64,000 bases of DNA from Verrucomicrobiota bacterium (lineage in GTDB: Bacteria; Verrucomicrobiota; Verrucomicrobiia; Opitutales; Opitutaceae): NCBI GenBank assembly GCA_019510185.1, contig JAEKKV010000012.1, positions 124,001 through 188,000 of the forward strand. Reading direction: 5' to 3'. The notes under the pieces were generated by a model that was not told where the DNA came from, made no database searches, and saw nothing but the letters and a program-made list of their open reading frames with translations. How positions within the stretch are numbered: position 1 is the stretch's first letter; every line of letters begins with the position of its first letter. Positions 1 to 9,412 of the stretch are shown piece after piece. A program made the translations under genes and the position numbers.

Positions 1-2206
1 ACTTGGAGTAGTTGACGACGTCAGTGGAGATGCCTTCGCCCCGGGCGATGGCGGCCTGGATATCCCGCACGGTGAGAGCGCTGGTCTCGGGGCCGACCAT
101 GAAGTCGGCGGGTTTTTTGCCCATGACCTCGTCCAGGGTGTAGCCCATCACGCGCTGGAAGGATTCGTTGACCCACTCGATGGCGCCGTCGGGTGCGCTG
201 ATGAGCACGAGATTGTCCGTGCGGCTGGCCACCAGCGAGAGCTTGCGGGCGGCGGCCTGGCTGCGACGGAGGGCCTGCTCGGCCTCTTTGCGCTGGCTGA
301 CGTCTTGCAACGTCCCGACGATGCGGGTGGGTTCTCCGGCGGGCGTGTAGGCCACGGTCTTCGAGCGGGCGTAGAGCCAGCGCCATTCGCCGGCGGCAGT
401 GCGCACCCGGTAGGATGGATCAATGAAAGCCTGGGCGCCGTTGAGCTGCGCCGCCACGGCCGCGCGATAGTCCGCCAGATCGAACGGGTGGATGCGTGCC
501 TCCCACTCCTCGGGTGTGGTGGTGGCATTCTCGGGCAGAATGCCCAGCATGGTCCACAGGCCCGCGCCGTGATGGAGTTCGCCGGTGGCGAGGTTCCATT
601 CGAAGATACTGATGGCGGTGGCGTCCAAGGCGAGGCGCAGGCGTTCGTCGGAAACCTTCAGCATCACCTCGATGCGTTTGCGCTCCTCGTTTTCCTCGCG
701 GAGGAGGCGGTTGGAGGTTTCCGCCGAACGCAGGCTGGCGCGTGCGGTTCGCGCCAGATGAACGCTGAGGCCGAGCAGGAGGGTGATGCCCAGGCCGGCC
801 GCAAGAGCGAGTTCGGGCAGAAAGCGGCGGTTTTGCTGCATATACTCCGCGGTGGGCTCCATCACAATCCGCACCCGGCGATTCTGGAGGGTGAAGACGG
901 ATGCGAGCGCCTGCCCGTCGCTGCCCGGGCTTTCGAGTCCGGGCATGGAGTCGTACATGCGTTTTTCGCCAATGTAGATCTCGCAATGGTGGTGGGTGCT
1001 GGCCTTGGTGCGCCGGTCGAGGGTCCCTAAAAATTGCTGGTAGGTGAACTCGGCGCTGATGAAGCCGGCGAGAGCGTTGGCGCGATAGATGGGAGAACAG
1101 ATGATGAATCCCGGACCCTGTCCGCCGAGATCGAGGGAGTTGGACACGACGGGAGCGCCGGTGCGGGCCGCGTTTTCGAAGGCTTGGCGGCGTTCCGGCT
1201 GGCTGAACTGGTTGAAGGCAAGGAGGGTTTCGTTGCCGGTTTCCGGGTAGTACCAGACGGTGGTGCCATCGGGACCGACGCGGGCGAGGGAACGGGCACC
1301 GGGGGCGTCGAGCATCCAGGTCACTGCGTCCGACTCCCACATCGCGGGGCCGGTGTCGACCGACCAGCGTCGTCCCATGCGTTCGAGGGCGGCTGCCTCG
1401 CGCTCAAATTCAAGATTGATGCTGCCCGCGAAATTATTGATCGCGATCTGCGCGTTGGTGCTCAGGTAGACGACTTCGCGTTCGCGCAATCCGGCCCAGA
1501 AAATGAGCGTGATCATGCCGCAGACGGCCATCACTGGAACAGGCAGCCACCCCGGGGCGCCGCTCTGCCGAGTGTGGTGTTCGCGCCAGGCCAGAGCCAG
1601 CAGGGTGAGTCCGGTGAAGAGCACGAGCACGGCCATGCTCGGGGGCAGGCTGGCGCGGGCGCCCCAGTGATAGGCCACCGGCATTTTGAGCGCGTAACCG
1701 AGCAGCGTGGTGATGCCGATGCCGCCGAGCAGCGATCCCAGCAGCGCGAAGCAGTGAACCCGCCGGCCTTCGTGGCGCGACACGGCCAGCCAAGGAACGG
1801 CGAGGCCGCTGGCGATCAGCGCGAAGGCAACCGTCAGGGGCATCGTTTCCGCCTGGGGGGTGACGTCGCCGGGAAACAAAGCGGCGATCGCGTATTCCAC
1901 GCCGTGGCCGAGCCCGAGGGGTTCAAGCGCCAGCGAAACCGCGCCCGCCAAGGCGGTGCCGAGCGCGAGCCAAGCGACCGGGAGGCCGCCCACTTCCATG
2001 ATGGCGATCACCGCTCCGAGCAGACCGAAGCCCAAAGCGGCGACATAAAACCATGGCGAGGTTTCCGCGAATCCGGCGGTCGCCAAATCCAGCGGGTCGA
2101 GTCCTCTCAAAGCCGCGAGCCCGGCGAGCCCGGCAATCATCCCTGAGAAAACAACGACGGAGCGTTGCATCCATGACAGGCGATGGGAGGAAACCTGATA
2201 ACTCAT
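1..2206 (-). CDS. Membrane-bound CHASE/PAS sensor protein, C-terminus beyond the left edge
   Basis: The reading frame is open from an ATG at 2206 to base 1, giving 735 codons without a stop, so the output domain lies outside the window. The first ~210 residues are hydrophobic with several membrane segments. Residues ~255-450 look like an extracytoplasmic CHASE-type sensor domain, with the start ...YLSTNAQIAINNF. A further membrane helix lies near 465-485, followed by a charged coiled-coil-like stretch (LLREENEERKRIE). Two PAS domains follow: the first at ~515-635 ends with the PAC-like GTLQDVSQRK, and the second from ~640 carries IEWVNESFQRVMGYTLDEV. By family habit the missing end is a histidine kinase or a GGDEF/EAL module; the sequence cannot say which. 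It is transcribed away from the AsmA-like gene. The start has no strong ribosome-binding site. Confidence 0.8.
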   Translation of the reverse strand, partial: MSYQVSSHRLSWMQRSVVVFSGMIAGLAGLAALRGLDPLDLATAGFAETSPWFYVAALGFGLLGAVIAIMEVGGLPVAWLALGTALAGAVSLALEPLGLGHGVEYAIAALFPGDVTPQAETMPLTVAFALIASGLAVPWLAVSRHEGRRVHCFALLGSLLGGIGITTLLGYALKMPVAYHWGARASLPPSMAVLVLFTGLTLLALAWREHHTRQSGAPGWLPVPVMAVCGMITLIFWAGLREREVVYLSTNAQIAINNFAGSINLEFEREAAALERMGRRWSVDTGPAMWESDAVTWMLDAPGARSLARVGPDGTTVWYYPETGNETLLAFNQFSQPERRQAFENAARTGAPVVSNSLDLGGQGPGFIICSPIYRANALAGFISAEFTYQQFLGTLDRRTKASTHHHCEIYIGEKRMYDSMPGLESPGSDGQALASVFTLQNRRVRIVMEPTAEYMQQNRRFLPELALAAGLGITLLLGLSVHLARTARASLRSAETSNRLLREENEERKRIEVMLKVSDERLRLALDATAISIFEWNLATGELHHGAGLWTMLGILPENATTTPEEWEARIHPFDLADYRAAVAAQLNGAQAFIDPSYRVRTAAGEWRWLYARSKTVAYTPAGEPTRIVGTLQDVSQRKEAEQALRRSQAAARKLSLVASRTDNLVLISAPDGAIEWVNESFQRVMGYTLDEVMGKKPADFMVGPETSALTVRDIQAAIARGEGISTDVVNYSK

Positions 2207-2296
2207 CTGGGCATTTCACCCTAGTATTATCATGGGATGACATGCAATGGCATTTAAGTCCTCCGCGGGTAAGAAATTCCGCACGGAGTCAGGCTG

Positions 2297-2317
2297 CGGA
2301 CACTCCGTCCGCCTGCA
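2297..2317. repeat. GCGGAC/GTCCGC hairpin
   Basis: A short inverted repeat, GCGGAC and GTCCGC around a 5-nt loop, lies a few bases beyond the stop codon of the AsmA-like gene. It has no T-run, so it may be a weak terminator or a small dispersed palindrome. The rest of the 117-bp gap before the sensor gene shows nothing clear. Confidence 0.4.
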
Positions 2318-2323
2318 CGTTGC

Positions 2324-5074
2324 TCACGGAGCGGGAGCCGGTGTTTTTTCGGAGCCGGTGATCGTGCGGAGAAAGCTGGTCGGACCGTAGGCAAACCGCC
2401 AGGAGGGATTGGTCAGGGAGCCTTCCAATTTTACCTCCAGTACATTGGAGAAGGGGCTGAGCACGAAGCTGAAGGTGTTTCCGACCAGGGTCTTGCTTTC
2501 GTTGAACGGGTGGATCCAAGCCTTGAAGTCGAGCTGGTGGTCGCGGAGGTCGTAATCACCCTTGGCCTCCAAGGCGGCGGTGGGCCCGGTGACCTTGAGC
2601 TGGTCGAATCTCAGGCGAGGGCCTTCGACGGTGAACCGGGCCCGGGCCGTATCCAGTGAAAAGCTACTGAAGTTGAAGATGGTGCCGCGCAGCAGTTCGG
2701 AAAGCGGGCCGAGCAGGTTGAGCTGGCCGAGTTCCGCGCCGGTGATCTCCGCCTGGCCGGCGCCCTTGAAGCCGTAGAAATCGTCGTAGGGCCCTTCCGC
2801 GGCGAGGGAGAGGTTGAGACGGCCGTGCTCCAGTCGCTGGGTCAGCTTTTTCTCCTTTTCCTTCGAGGCAGAAGCGTCCGGGGGGCTGAGCGCATGGATG
2901 GCCTCGCCCAAATTTGCGCCGGTGAGCGTGGCATCGAAGGAAAGCCGGCGGGCGTTGTCCTGCTTCCACACGCGCGCCGTGCCGGCGGCTTTTCCGCCGG
3001 CGAAGACCACGGACAGGGCGGGCAGGTCCACTTCGTCGTCGCGGAGGCGGGCGTTGAAAGCGAGGTCGGAGAGCGGGAACCCGTGGTAGGCGACCGCGCC
3101 GGTCGATTGGAGGCCGATGTCGATGTGCTCGTGCGCGCCGCCGGGTGCCGCCGCGCTTTCAACGTGACCGATCAGTCGGAGAAGGGGGGCGTTGGCAAAA
3201 TGGTAGGGGGCGAGGAGATCGGTTCCTTCCTTGCTGAACATCCGCGTGATGAGCTCCAGCGGGAGGCTCGATTCGACGGAAAATTGCATGCTGCTCCAGG
3301 TGTCCTTCTCCAGGTCGGTGAGGCGTGCAAAGGAACCTTTCGCTTCGCGGCTGTCCCGCACGACCTTGAAATCCATGATGTCGTACCAATTGGGGCGCAC
3401 GAAAATCCGGGTGTTCACCCGATCGAACTCCACGCCGTGCAGTCCGGTGTGTTCACCTTCCGCCTGCACGAAAACGCGGGTGGCCTCCAGCGAGCCCCAG
3501 CGGCCGGAGACGTCGACATCGGCTTGGGGCACGGCCTTGGAGAAATCGAAATTATTGAAGAAATGGGGCCACCAGTCGTGAAACCAGCCCGAGATCTCCA
3601 GCGGGCGCAGACCGCCGGTGAGCAGGAAGCGAAAATCCATGGTTTTCGTATCCATCTGGTAGAGACCATGGGCGAGGCTTTCGCCCTGGCGCAGGACCAG
3701 GTTGTCGCAGAGCACGCGGCCGTTTTCGTAGGTGAACTCGGTGCCGGTCTCGTCGAGGGGAACGCCGTCCACCCGAACGGGGCCGCTATGCAACCGGCCC
3801 TCGACGAGGGCGGGTTTCCAGCCGGGGAGGAGCGTGACGGAGACATTCAGCGGTGCGGGCTCGGCCGGTTGCAGCAGAGCGCCCAAATCATGACCGGCAA
3901 GGCCGCCCGCCGCCTTGAGCAGGGCGTCGTCGATCCGGCCGTCCAGTTTCGCGTGGCCCGAACCCTGCCAAGGGTCGAGCGAGGTGGTGATTTCCCATGG
4001 CGAGCCGGCAAACAGGAAGGACAGGGTGGCGTTAACGAGCGTGTCTCCCTGACGGGTGAGCTTTGCGCTGACGGGGCCGGCGTTGAGATCGCGCCAATGC
4101 AGCGAGGCAACCTGCAGGTCCATGCGCCGGGGCAGGAAGTCTTGGCCGGTGCGGGGTGGCAGGCCGATGACGTTGAAGCGCAAGCCGCGGGCCGATCCGA
4201 GGCCGGGCAGATCCAACGAATCCAGAGATCCTTCGACGCGGATCGGACCAGTGAACTCTCCGCCGAAGGGAATCCGCGTGTTGAGCAGGATCGCGCCTAT
4301 GCGGCCGCCGGAGACGCCTTTGATGTCGGGCAAGAGCAGGCCGTCGGCCCGCAGCGTTGCTCGCGCGATGGCGATGCGGTCCTCCGCGAGTTCGAGATGA
4401 ACATCGAGCTCGGGAGATTCCAGAGCCGCCAGCCGGGCGGACAGGGCGAGCGCCTGGCGGCAGGTTTGAAGGTAGGCGGGTACAAGGCGCTCGACGGGCG
4501 AAGGCGCTCCGGCGGCCGTGAGGGAAGCGGCCGGGAGCCGGAGGGAGCCGTCGGCTTGCAGGGAGAGTCCGGCGATGCGCCCGGTGAGATGCGGGATATC
4601 GAGGATCCTTCCCCGCGGTCGCACAGTGATATCCACGTCGCTCACGATGGTTTCGTCGCGACCGGAGGACGACAGCATTGGGGGAATGTGGAGGGCGAGT
4701 CCGGAGGCGCTCACCTCTTCCAATTCCAGCCGGCCGATGATCAGCATCCAAGGCTGCAACTTTGCGGAAACGGAGCGGGCGGTGACCAGCACGTCGGAAT
4801 CGGAGGCGGAGCTCAGGCTCACTTCCTCCAGCAGGATGTGGCCGGAGGGATCGAGCGTGCCGCGGTCAAAGGCAAGGCCCACGCCTTTTTCGGCGAGGCG
4901 TTGTTCGATGAAATGGCGGACGGGGGCGGGCAGCGTCAGCTCATGCGAGATGAAGATGCACAGCTGGGTTGCGAAGACCGCCGCCAGCACCAGCCACAGG
5001 CTCCAGAGCGCGAGGACGCAGCCCTTGCGGGTGCACCAGCGGCCGGCCTGCCAGAGGGAGCGGAGGAACTTCAT
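2324..5074 (-). CDS. AsmA-like / DUF3971-type envelope protein
   Basis: This 916-residue protein has one N-terminal membrane anchor (about residues 18-42, rich in Leu, Val and Ala) and a very long periplasmic part of repeating beta-rich segments. It resembles AsmA/TamB-type proteins, now thought to be bridge-like carriers of phospholipid between inner and outer membranes. The C-terminal part (FSFVLSPFSNVLEVKLEGSLTNP, written here only as a hallmark ending near residue 890) is typical of these proteins, where the last repeat faces the outer membrane. The ATG at 5074 is 24 bp past the DUF4340 stop, so it is probably last in the ABC/GldG operon. The exact subfamily is not certain; the fold class is. 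Confidence 0.65.
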   Translation of the reverse strand: MKFLRSLWQAGRWCTRKGCVLALWSLWLVLAAVFATQLCIFISHELTLPAPVRHFIEQRLAEKGVGLAFDRGTLDPSGHILLEEVSLSSASDSDVLVTARSVSAKLQPWMLIIGRLELEEVSASGLALHIPPMLSSSGRDETIVSDVDITVRPRGRILDIPHLTGRIAGLSLQADGSLRLPAASLTAAGAPSPVERLVPAYLQTCRQALALSARLAALESPELDVHLELAEDRIAIARATLRADGLLLPDIKGVSGGRIGAILLNTRIPFGGEFTGPIRVEGSLDSLDLPGLGSARGLRFNVIGLPPRTGQDFLPRRMDLQVASLHWRDLNAGPVSAKLTRQGDTLVNATLSFLFAGSPWEITTSLDPWQGSGHAKLDGRIDDALLKAAGGLAGHDLGALLQPAEPAPLNVSVTLLPGWKPALVEGRLHSGPVRVDGVPLDETGTEFTYENGRVLCDNLVLRQGESLAHGLYQMDTKTMDFRFLLTGGLRPLEISGWFHDWWPHFFNNFDFSKAVPQADVDVSGRWGSLEATRVFVQAEGEHTGLHGVEFDRVNTRIFVRPNWYDIMDFKVVRDSREAKGSFARLTDLEKDTWSSMQFSVESSLPLELITRMFSKEGTDLLAPYHFANAPLLRLIGHVESAAAPGGAHEHIDIGLQSTGAVAYHGFPLSDLAFNARLRDDEVDLPALSVVFAGGKAAGTARVWKQDNARRLSFDATLTGANLGEAIHALSPPDASASKEKEKKLTQRLEHGRLNLSLAAEGPYDDFYGFKGAGQAEITGAELGQLNLLGPLSELLRGTIFNFSSFSLDTARARFTVEGPRLRFDQLKVTGPTAALEAKGDYDLRDHQLDFKAWIHPFNESKTLVGNTFSFVLSPFSNVLEVKLEGSLTNPSWRFAYGPTSFLRTITGSEKTPAPAP

Positions 5075-5098
5075 GAAAACGCGCGCCGCGAGAGTAAC

Positions 5099-7051
5099 TC
5101 AGGGATGAACGATCGCGGGTTCGCCGGGATCGCGTCCGCCGTAGGTCAGCGTCCAGAGTGCATCGAGCAGCGGCTGTTCGATTTCGAAGACGACGCCGAA
5201 TTCCGGCGAACCGGCGAGCTGGGTGCCGCCGCCGGAGCGTTCGCTCAGGAAGAGCGTGGAGGCCTTGGTCTGGCCGCCCCCGCCGCCGAGGGCGAGCGTG
5301 GTGGTGATCTGGTATTTCCATTTTTGCGGCTGGCCGTTCACGAGGGTGGTTTCGGAAAACGTGTCGCTCACAATCTGCTTGGCGCGCAGTGTGCGCAATT
5401 GGGCGAGGACGGTTTCGAGGGCGGCGCGCCGGGCGGCGGGCTCGGCCGCGAGGGCGGCGGCCCAGGTTTCCCCGGTGGCGAGCTGATGCGTGTAGAGCGG
5501 AGCGGAGCCGTCGGTGGGGCCAAAGCTGACGCCGGTGATCTGCGTGCCTTCGGGCAGCGTGCTCAGGGTGCGGTCACGATAAACGCGGGAGACGACAGGC
5601 AACTCGTTGAGAGTGTCCGCGGGCACGGCGTAGACGAAGGTCTGGCCTTCCACGCGGGCCTGCACGGAGTCGGCGGCCGCGCCGCTGATGGCGAGGATGA
5701 GCGTGATCTGCGTGGAGGCGGCCGCCACCGGCCCGCCGCCGGTGGGCGCGAGCGTGAGGGTGATTTTGCGCTGGGGCAGGTTGAACCCGAAATTTTCCAA
5801 CTCGGCCTGGGACGGGGCGTCGCTGAGGAAATGCGTGGCCGAGAGCAGGGAGAGACGTTGCAGCAGATTGCCGACGCGGGTGGCGTCGGCCGGGAACGTC
5901 CGGGTGCCCTGTTCGCCGGCGCGGAGGACAATCTGCCAGGCGGCGGAGGTCTCCAGGCGCTGAAGCGTGAGCTCGGGCGTGCGGGTGGACGAGGGATCGC
6001 TGATGCTGATGGCCGTCACCGAGGCGGCATCGAAATCGAGGATACGCGTTTCACGCAATTTTTCCTGCGCGAGGCGGAGGGTTTTCATCAGCTCGTTGGG
6101 AATCGACGTGGCGAAGACCTGGTCGCGGCCTTCCATCTGCGCGTAGAACTCGGTGGTGTCGGCGCCGGGGGCGCCGGAGGGCAGGCCCACGAGCAGGGTC
6201 TCGCGGCGGTTGTTGCCTTCGAGAGTCACGCGCAGCGCGGGGCTGGCGAGGCCGGTGTGTTCGACGGGGGCCTCGGTTTTGTTCAGAAAACGTCCCACGC
6301 GCAGGGCGTTGAGGGCGCTGACCGTCACCTCGGCGGCGGTTTTGCCGGCGCGGGCGACGATGGGTGCTTCAAACGACCAGCGGGCGCCGTCGCGGCGCAG
6401 GCGGAGACGCACGTTTTTGCCGTCGGGCGCGGGGATTTGCAGGCCGAGTGAACGCACTTCGAAAACGGGGATGGTGAAGAGCGCGTCGGAGCGAAGCTGC
6501 TCCAAGCCGAGGTTGAGGCTGTCGGCGAGACTGCGACCGACGACATGAACGGTTTTTTTGTCGGGCGAAAGCAGGTAGAGGCGGTTGCCGACCTTGGTGG
6601 TGTCGCCGATGCCGAGTTCGGTCACGACGGAGGCGCCGTTGGTGAGGGCGGGATCGCGGGTGAAGGCGAGGGTGCAACTGGGCGGGTTGAGGCCGTAATC
6701 CGAGAGACTCTGGCCGCTTTTCTTGAGATCTTTCACGAGGAAACTGGTCTCGTGCTTGAGGAATTCGAGTTCGTGAATGATGCGCTTCACCGCAAAATCA
6801 TTGGCCGGCCAGTTGATGGGGGCGGTGATTTCCCAGGCGTCGGTGCTGCGTTTGCGGCCCAGTCGGAGGATGTCGGCGGTGGCGGGGGACTTGATCTCGA
6901 TGGTGGTCAGGCCGACGACCTCGTCGCCGAGCACGCGGAGACGCGCCTCGGCCTCGGTGCGTTCGATGTTCAGCTCGTGCCGGGTGTAGAAGATCAGGGC
7001 GAACAGCGCCACATTCAGGAAGAGCAGGGCGAGCGTGACTTTGGTACGCAT
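5099..7051 (-). CDS. DUF4340 domain-containing membrane-anchored protein
   Basis: This 650-residue protein has an N-terminal transmembrane helix (about 7-23) and then repeated DUF4340-like modules, each marked by a phrase such as WEITAPINWPAND followed by a LxxYGLNPP-type element (near residue 120). No enzyme motif is visible. DUF4340 proteins are usually encoded beside GldG-like and ABC-2 permease genes in Planctomycetes, Verrucomicrobia and Bacteroidetes. They are thought to form the extracytoplasmic part of that transporter, which is inference. It starts with ATG at 7051, 26 bp after the GldG stop, and reads into the AsmA-like gene. Confidence 0.8.
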   Translation of the reverse strand: MRTKVTLALLFLNVALFALIFYTRHELNIERTEAEARLRVLGDEVVGLTTIEIKSPATADILRLGRKRSTDAWEITAPINWPANDFAVKRIIHELEFLKHETSFLVKDLKKSGQSLSDYGLNPPSCTLAFTRDPALTNGASVVTELGIGDTTKVGNRLYLLSPDKKTVHVVGRSLADSLNLGLEQLRSDALFTIPVFEVRSLGLQIPAPDGKNVRLRLRRDGARWSFEAPIVARAGKTAAEVTVSALNALRVGRFLNKTEAPVEHTGLASPALRVTLEGNNRRETLLVGLPSGAPGADTTEFYAQMEGRDQVFATSIPNELMKTLRLAQEKLRETRILDFDAASVTAISISDPSSTRTPELTLQRLETSAAWQIVLRAGEQGTRTFPADATRVGNLLQRLSLLSATHFLSDAPSQAELENFGFNLPQRKITLTLAPTGGGPVAAASTQITLILAISGAAADSVQARVEGQTFVYAVPADTLNELPVVSRVYRDRTLSTLPEGTQITGVSFGPTDGSAPLYTHQLATGETWAAALAAEPAARRAALETVLAQLRTLRAKQIVSDTFSETTLVNGQPQKWKYQITTTLALGGGGGQTKASTLFLSERSGGGTQLAGSPEFGVVFEIEQPLLDALWTLTYGGRDPGEPAIVHP

Positions 7052-7077
7052 GGAAAAAAGGGGAAGGCGGGTGAAGG

Positions 7078-8556
7078 TTAGCTGCGGCGCGTCCAGTAAA
7101 CGAGGGTTCCCAGCAGGGCGGCGGCTCCGGGCAGCAGGAGAAGCAGGCTGTAACGGAGGCGGTGGAGCTGGTCCTGGCTGAGCGAAAGCTGGAACTTGTC
7201 CACGGGGCGGGCGGGGACCTTGAGGTCAATGTCGCGGTCGGTCGCCCAGTTGATGGTGGCGAGGAAGAGGGTGAGGTTGCCGATGGTGGCGAGCTGGTCG
7301 TTGGCAATCCAGTCGGCGCTGCCGAAGACGATCAGACGTCCGCCGGGGACGCTGAAGGGCAGGTTGCCGCTGGTGGTGACGCGTTCCGAAGTGATGGCGA
7401 CGGTGATGCGCTGATCGGGTCCGCCGAGGTCGACGCCGGCGTTGAACACGGCCGCGCCGCGCTGGCGGTAGTTGCGCTCGCCCCAGGCGGTCTTGGACGC
7501 GGCGATGAGCTCGGTGATCACGAGGTTGGCGTCGAGCGGCCGGCCCGGATCGGGACGCACGGAGCGGGTCGGGCCGAAACGCACGGGGACGTTGTTGTCG
7601 ATGAGCTGCTGGGTGATGGAATGCTTCGCGTAGGCGCGCAGGATGAGATCCCCGGTGTCGTTCTGACCGTCGGGTCCGCTGTCGTAGACGAGCACGTCGT
7701 CGTCCAGCACGCCCCAGTCGTAGAGAAGATCGTCGAGGCCGTTCGGGAAAAGGGGAGGGAGGAGCGCGATGACGCGACCGGCGCGGGTGGAGAGATACTG
7801 GCGCAGGGCTTCCTGCTCCTGGGGATCGTACCGGCCTTGCGGGCCGACGATCACCAGCGCGGCCGCATCCGTCGGCACGCCGTGTTTCTGGGCAATGTCC
7901 CAGGTGCCGACTTCGAAATTGCGAACACCGAGTTCCGTGGTGAGCAGGGAGAGACCGCGCGCGGGACTGACGTCATCGGGCTGCATCTCGCCGTGGCCGC
8001 TGAGGAAATAGATTTTTCGCTTCGACGGATTGGAAACATCCAGGATCGCGGCGGTGAAAACCTGCTCGCCGAGGAAAGCCTTCTTTTCTCCGTTCTCCAT
8101 ACGATACAGATCGGAGAGGTCGATGACGCGGCGGCGGTCGCCGCAGAGGACGAGGATGGTGTTGGGCCGGTCGATGCCGAGAGCCTCGGCGTCGCGCCGC
8201 CGTTGGAACACGTCGATGAACTCGGTGGTGACGCGGCCCTTGGCGTTGTTTTCGGTGGCGTAGCCGTACTCGCGCAACAGGCCGCTTACGTCGCGATAAG
8301 CCTGGGCGACCGGCTCGTTGTCGCTGTCCTCCGTGAGGGTGACGACGACGCGCACGGGCTGGTCGAGATTTTTCAGGTAGGACCGGGTCTCGGGCGAGAG
8401 CGAGTGGCGGTGATGACGGGTGAGGTCGAAACGCCAGGCATAGTGGATCGCGAGGTAGTTGAGTCCGCCGAAGAGCGTGATGAACAGCACGGCCTGCGCG
8501 AGCAGGTTGAGCGTGCGAATCCAGCGGACGGCGCGAAAGCTTGCGAAGGTGCTCAT
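7078..8556 (-). CDS. GldG-family ABC transporter auxiliary protein
   Basis: This 492-residue protein has a membrane helix near residues 18-38, an extracytoplasmic ABC_transp_aux (GldG-type) domain and a second helix close to the C-terminus (LLLLLPGAAALLGTLVYW). Hallmarks include the early SLSPETRSYLKNLDQPV stretch and the IYFLSGHGE motif near residue 190. In Bacteroidetes GldG works with GldA (ATPase) and GldF (permease) in gliding. In non-gliding phyla the same trio has no proven substrate. The gene follows the permease with only 3 bp between stop and start, which implies a shared transcript and translational coupling. Confidence 0.85.
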   Translation of the reverse strand: MSTFASFRAVRWIRTLNLLAQAVLFITLFGGLNYLAIHYAWRFDLTRHHRHSLSPETRSYLKNLDQPVRVVVTLTEDSDNEPVAQAYRDVSGLLREYGYATENNAKGRVTTEFIDVFQRRRDAEALGIDRPNTILVLCGDRRRVIDLSDLYRMENGEKKAFLGEQVFTAAILDVSNPSKRKIYFLSGHGEMQPDDVSPARGLSLLTTELGVRNFEVGTWDIAQKHGVPTDAAALVIVGPQGRYDPQEQEALRQYLSTRAGRVIALLPPLFPNGLDDLLYDWGVLDDDVLVYDSGPDGQNDTGDLILRAYAKHSITQQLIDNNVPVRFGPTRSVRPDPGRPLDANLVITELIAASKTAWGERNYRQRGAAVFNAGVDLGGPDQRITVAITSERVTTSGNLPFSVPGGRLIVFGSADWIANDQLATIGNLTLFLATINWATDRDIDLKVPARPVDKFQLSLSQDQLHRLRYSLLLLLPGAAALLGTLVYWTRRS

Positions 8557-8559
8557 GGT

Positions 8560-9321
8560 TCAGCTGTGCAGACGTTTGGCTTCGACGCCGAGGATGCTGA
8601 AAATAAGCGCCAGCACCGTGCCGCTCAGATAAAAAAGGACCTCGCGGGTGTCGATCACGCCATGGCTGAAATCATCGAGATGGCGGAACGTCCGCGCGTA
8701 ATCGAGGATGGCGCGGGCGGGCTTCATCGAATCGAGATTCATCATTTCGAGCGAGCTCGCGTAATTGAGCCCGATGATGAGCGCGAAGAGCAGGGTGAAC
8801 GCGAGGATGCCGGCGACCGCCTGGTTGCGCGAGAGGGAGCTGGCCAGAACACCGAGGGCGACGAAGAAGAGTCCGGAAATGGCGATGAAGAGATAGCCGC
8901 CCAGCAGCGGCCCCAAATCGAGGAAGCGCAGGTCGCCCGCGAACCGGTGCAGGATGTAGAAAAATCCGCCCGTCGAGGCCCACAGCAGCAGGTAAAGAAA
9001 ATAGGACGCAAAATATTTCCCGAGGACTACCTCGGCCGTGGTGACGGGTGCGGTCAGCAGCGTTTCCAGCGTGCCCAGGCGGCGCTCCTCCGAGATGCAC
9101 TTCATCGTGAGCAGCGGCACCATGAAGAAAACCGGCAGCCAGAAGAGTTGGAAAAACACCGTGGCTGGCGAGGTCTCTTGGGCGGCCTTGCTGTAGTTTT
9201 CCAGGACACCGGCGAAGATGAATCCCATCACGGCCAGGAACAGGACCGCCGCGATATAGGTGCTGGCGCTGACCAGCAGCATGCGGATCTCGTGGCTGAG
9301 AATGGTGAGGAAGTGGCGCAT
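8560..9321 (-). CDS. ABC-2 type permease, GldF-like
   Basis: This 253-residue protein is almost entirely membrane embedded, with about six predicted helices. It carries the conserved ABC-2 features of this family: an N-terminal FLTILSHEIRMLLVSA segment, then EERRLGTLETLLTAPV near residue 80, where the coupling region contacts the ATPase. It is the membrane pore partner of the ATPase just upstream (9413-10411) and the GldG-like protein just downstream. The transported substrate is unknown. The start is the ATG at 9321. The 91-bp gap before it holds only a possible 23-codon open frame. Confidence 0.85.
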   Translation of the reverse strand: MRHFLTILSHEIRMLLVSASTYIAAVLFLAVMGFIFAGVLENYSKAAQETSPATVFFQLFWLPVFFMVPLLTMKCISEERRLGTLETLLTAPVTTAEVVLGKYFASYFLYLLLWASTGGFFYILHRFAGDLRFLDLGPLLGGYLFIAISGLFFVALGVLASSLSRNQAVAGILAFTLLFALIIGLNYASSLEMMNLDSMKPARAILDYARTFRHLDDFSHGVIDTREVLFYLSGTVLALIFSILGVEAKRLHS

Positions 9322-9412
9322 GGCTTAATGGCGGCGGGCGGAAAAAAGACGCAGGACGGGAGCCGGTCTTAAAAAAGATTTGGGGAAGTCGCTCATGGGA
9401 TTTTCGCCGAGG

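Noticed and set aside
2825..6451. A 1208-codon open frame on the plus strand opposite the AsmA-like and DUF4340 genes
   Set aside because: The product is low-complexity (Gly, Glu, Ala, Arg) with no domain, and the minus-strand genes have clear family features. High GC makes such antisense frames common.
9325..9396. A 23-codon frame between the ABC ATPase and permease (MSDFPKSFLRPAPV...)
   Set aside because: No ribosome site or homology can be claimed, and it is short enough to occur by chance in a 91-bp gap.
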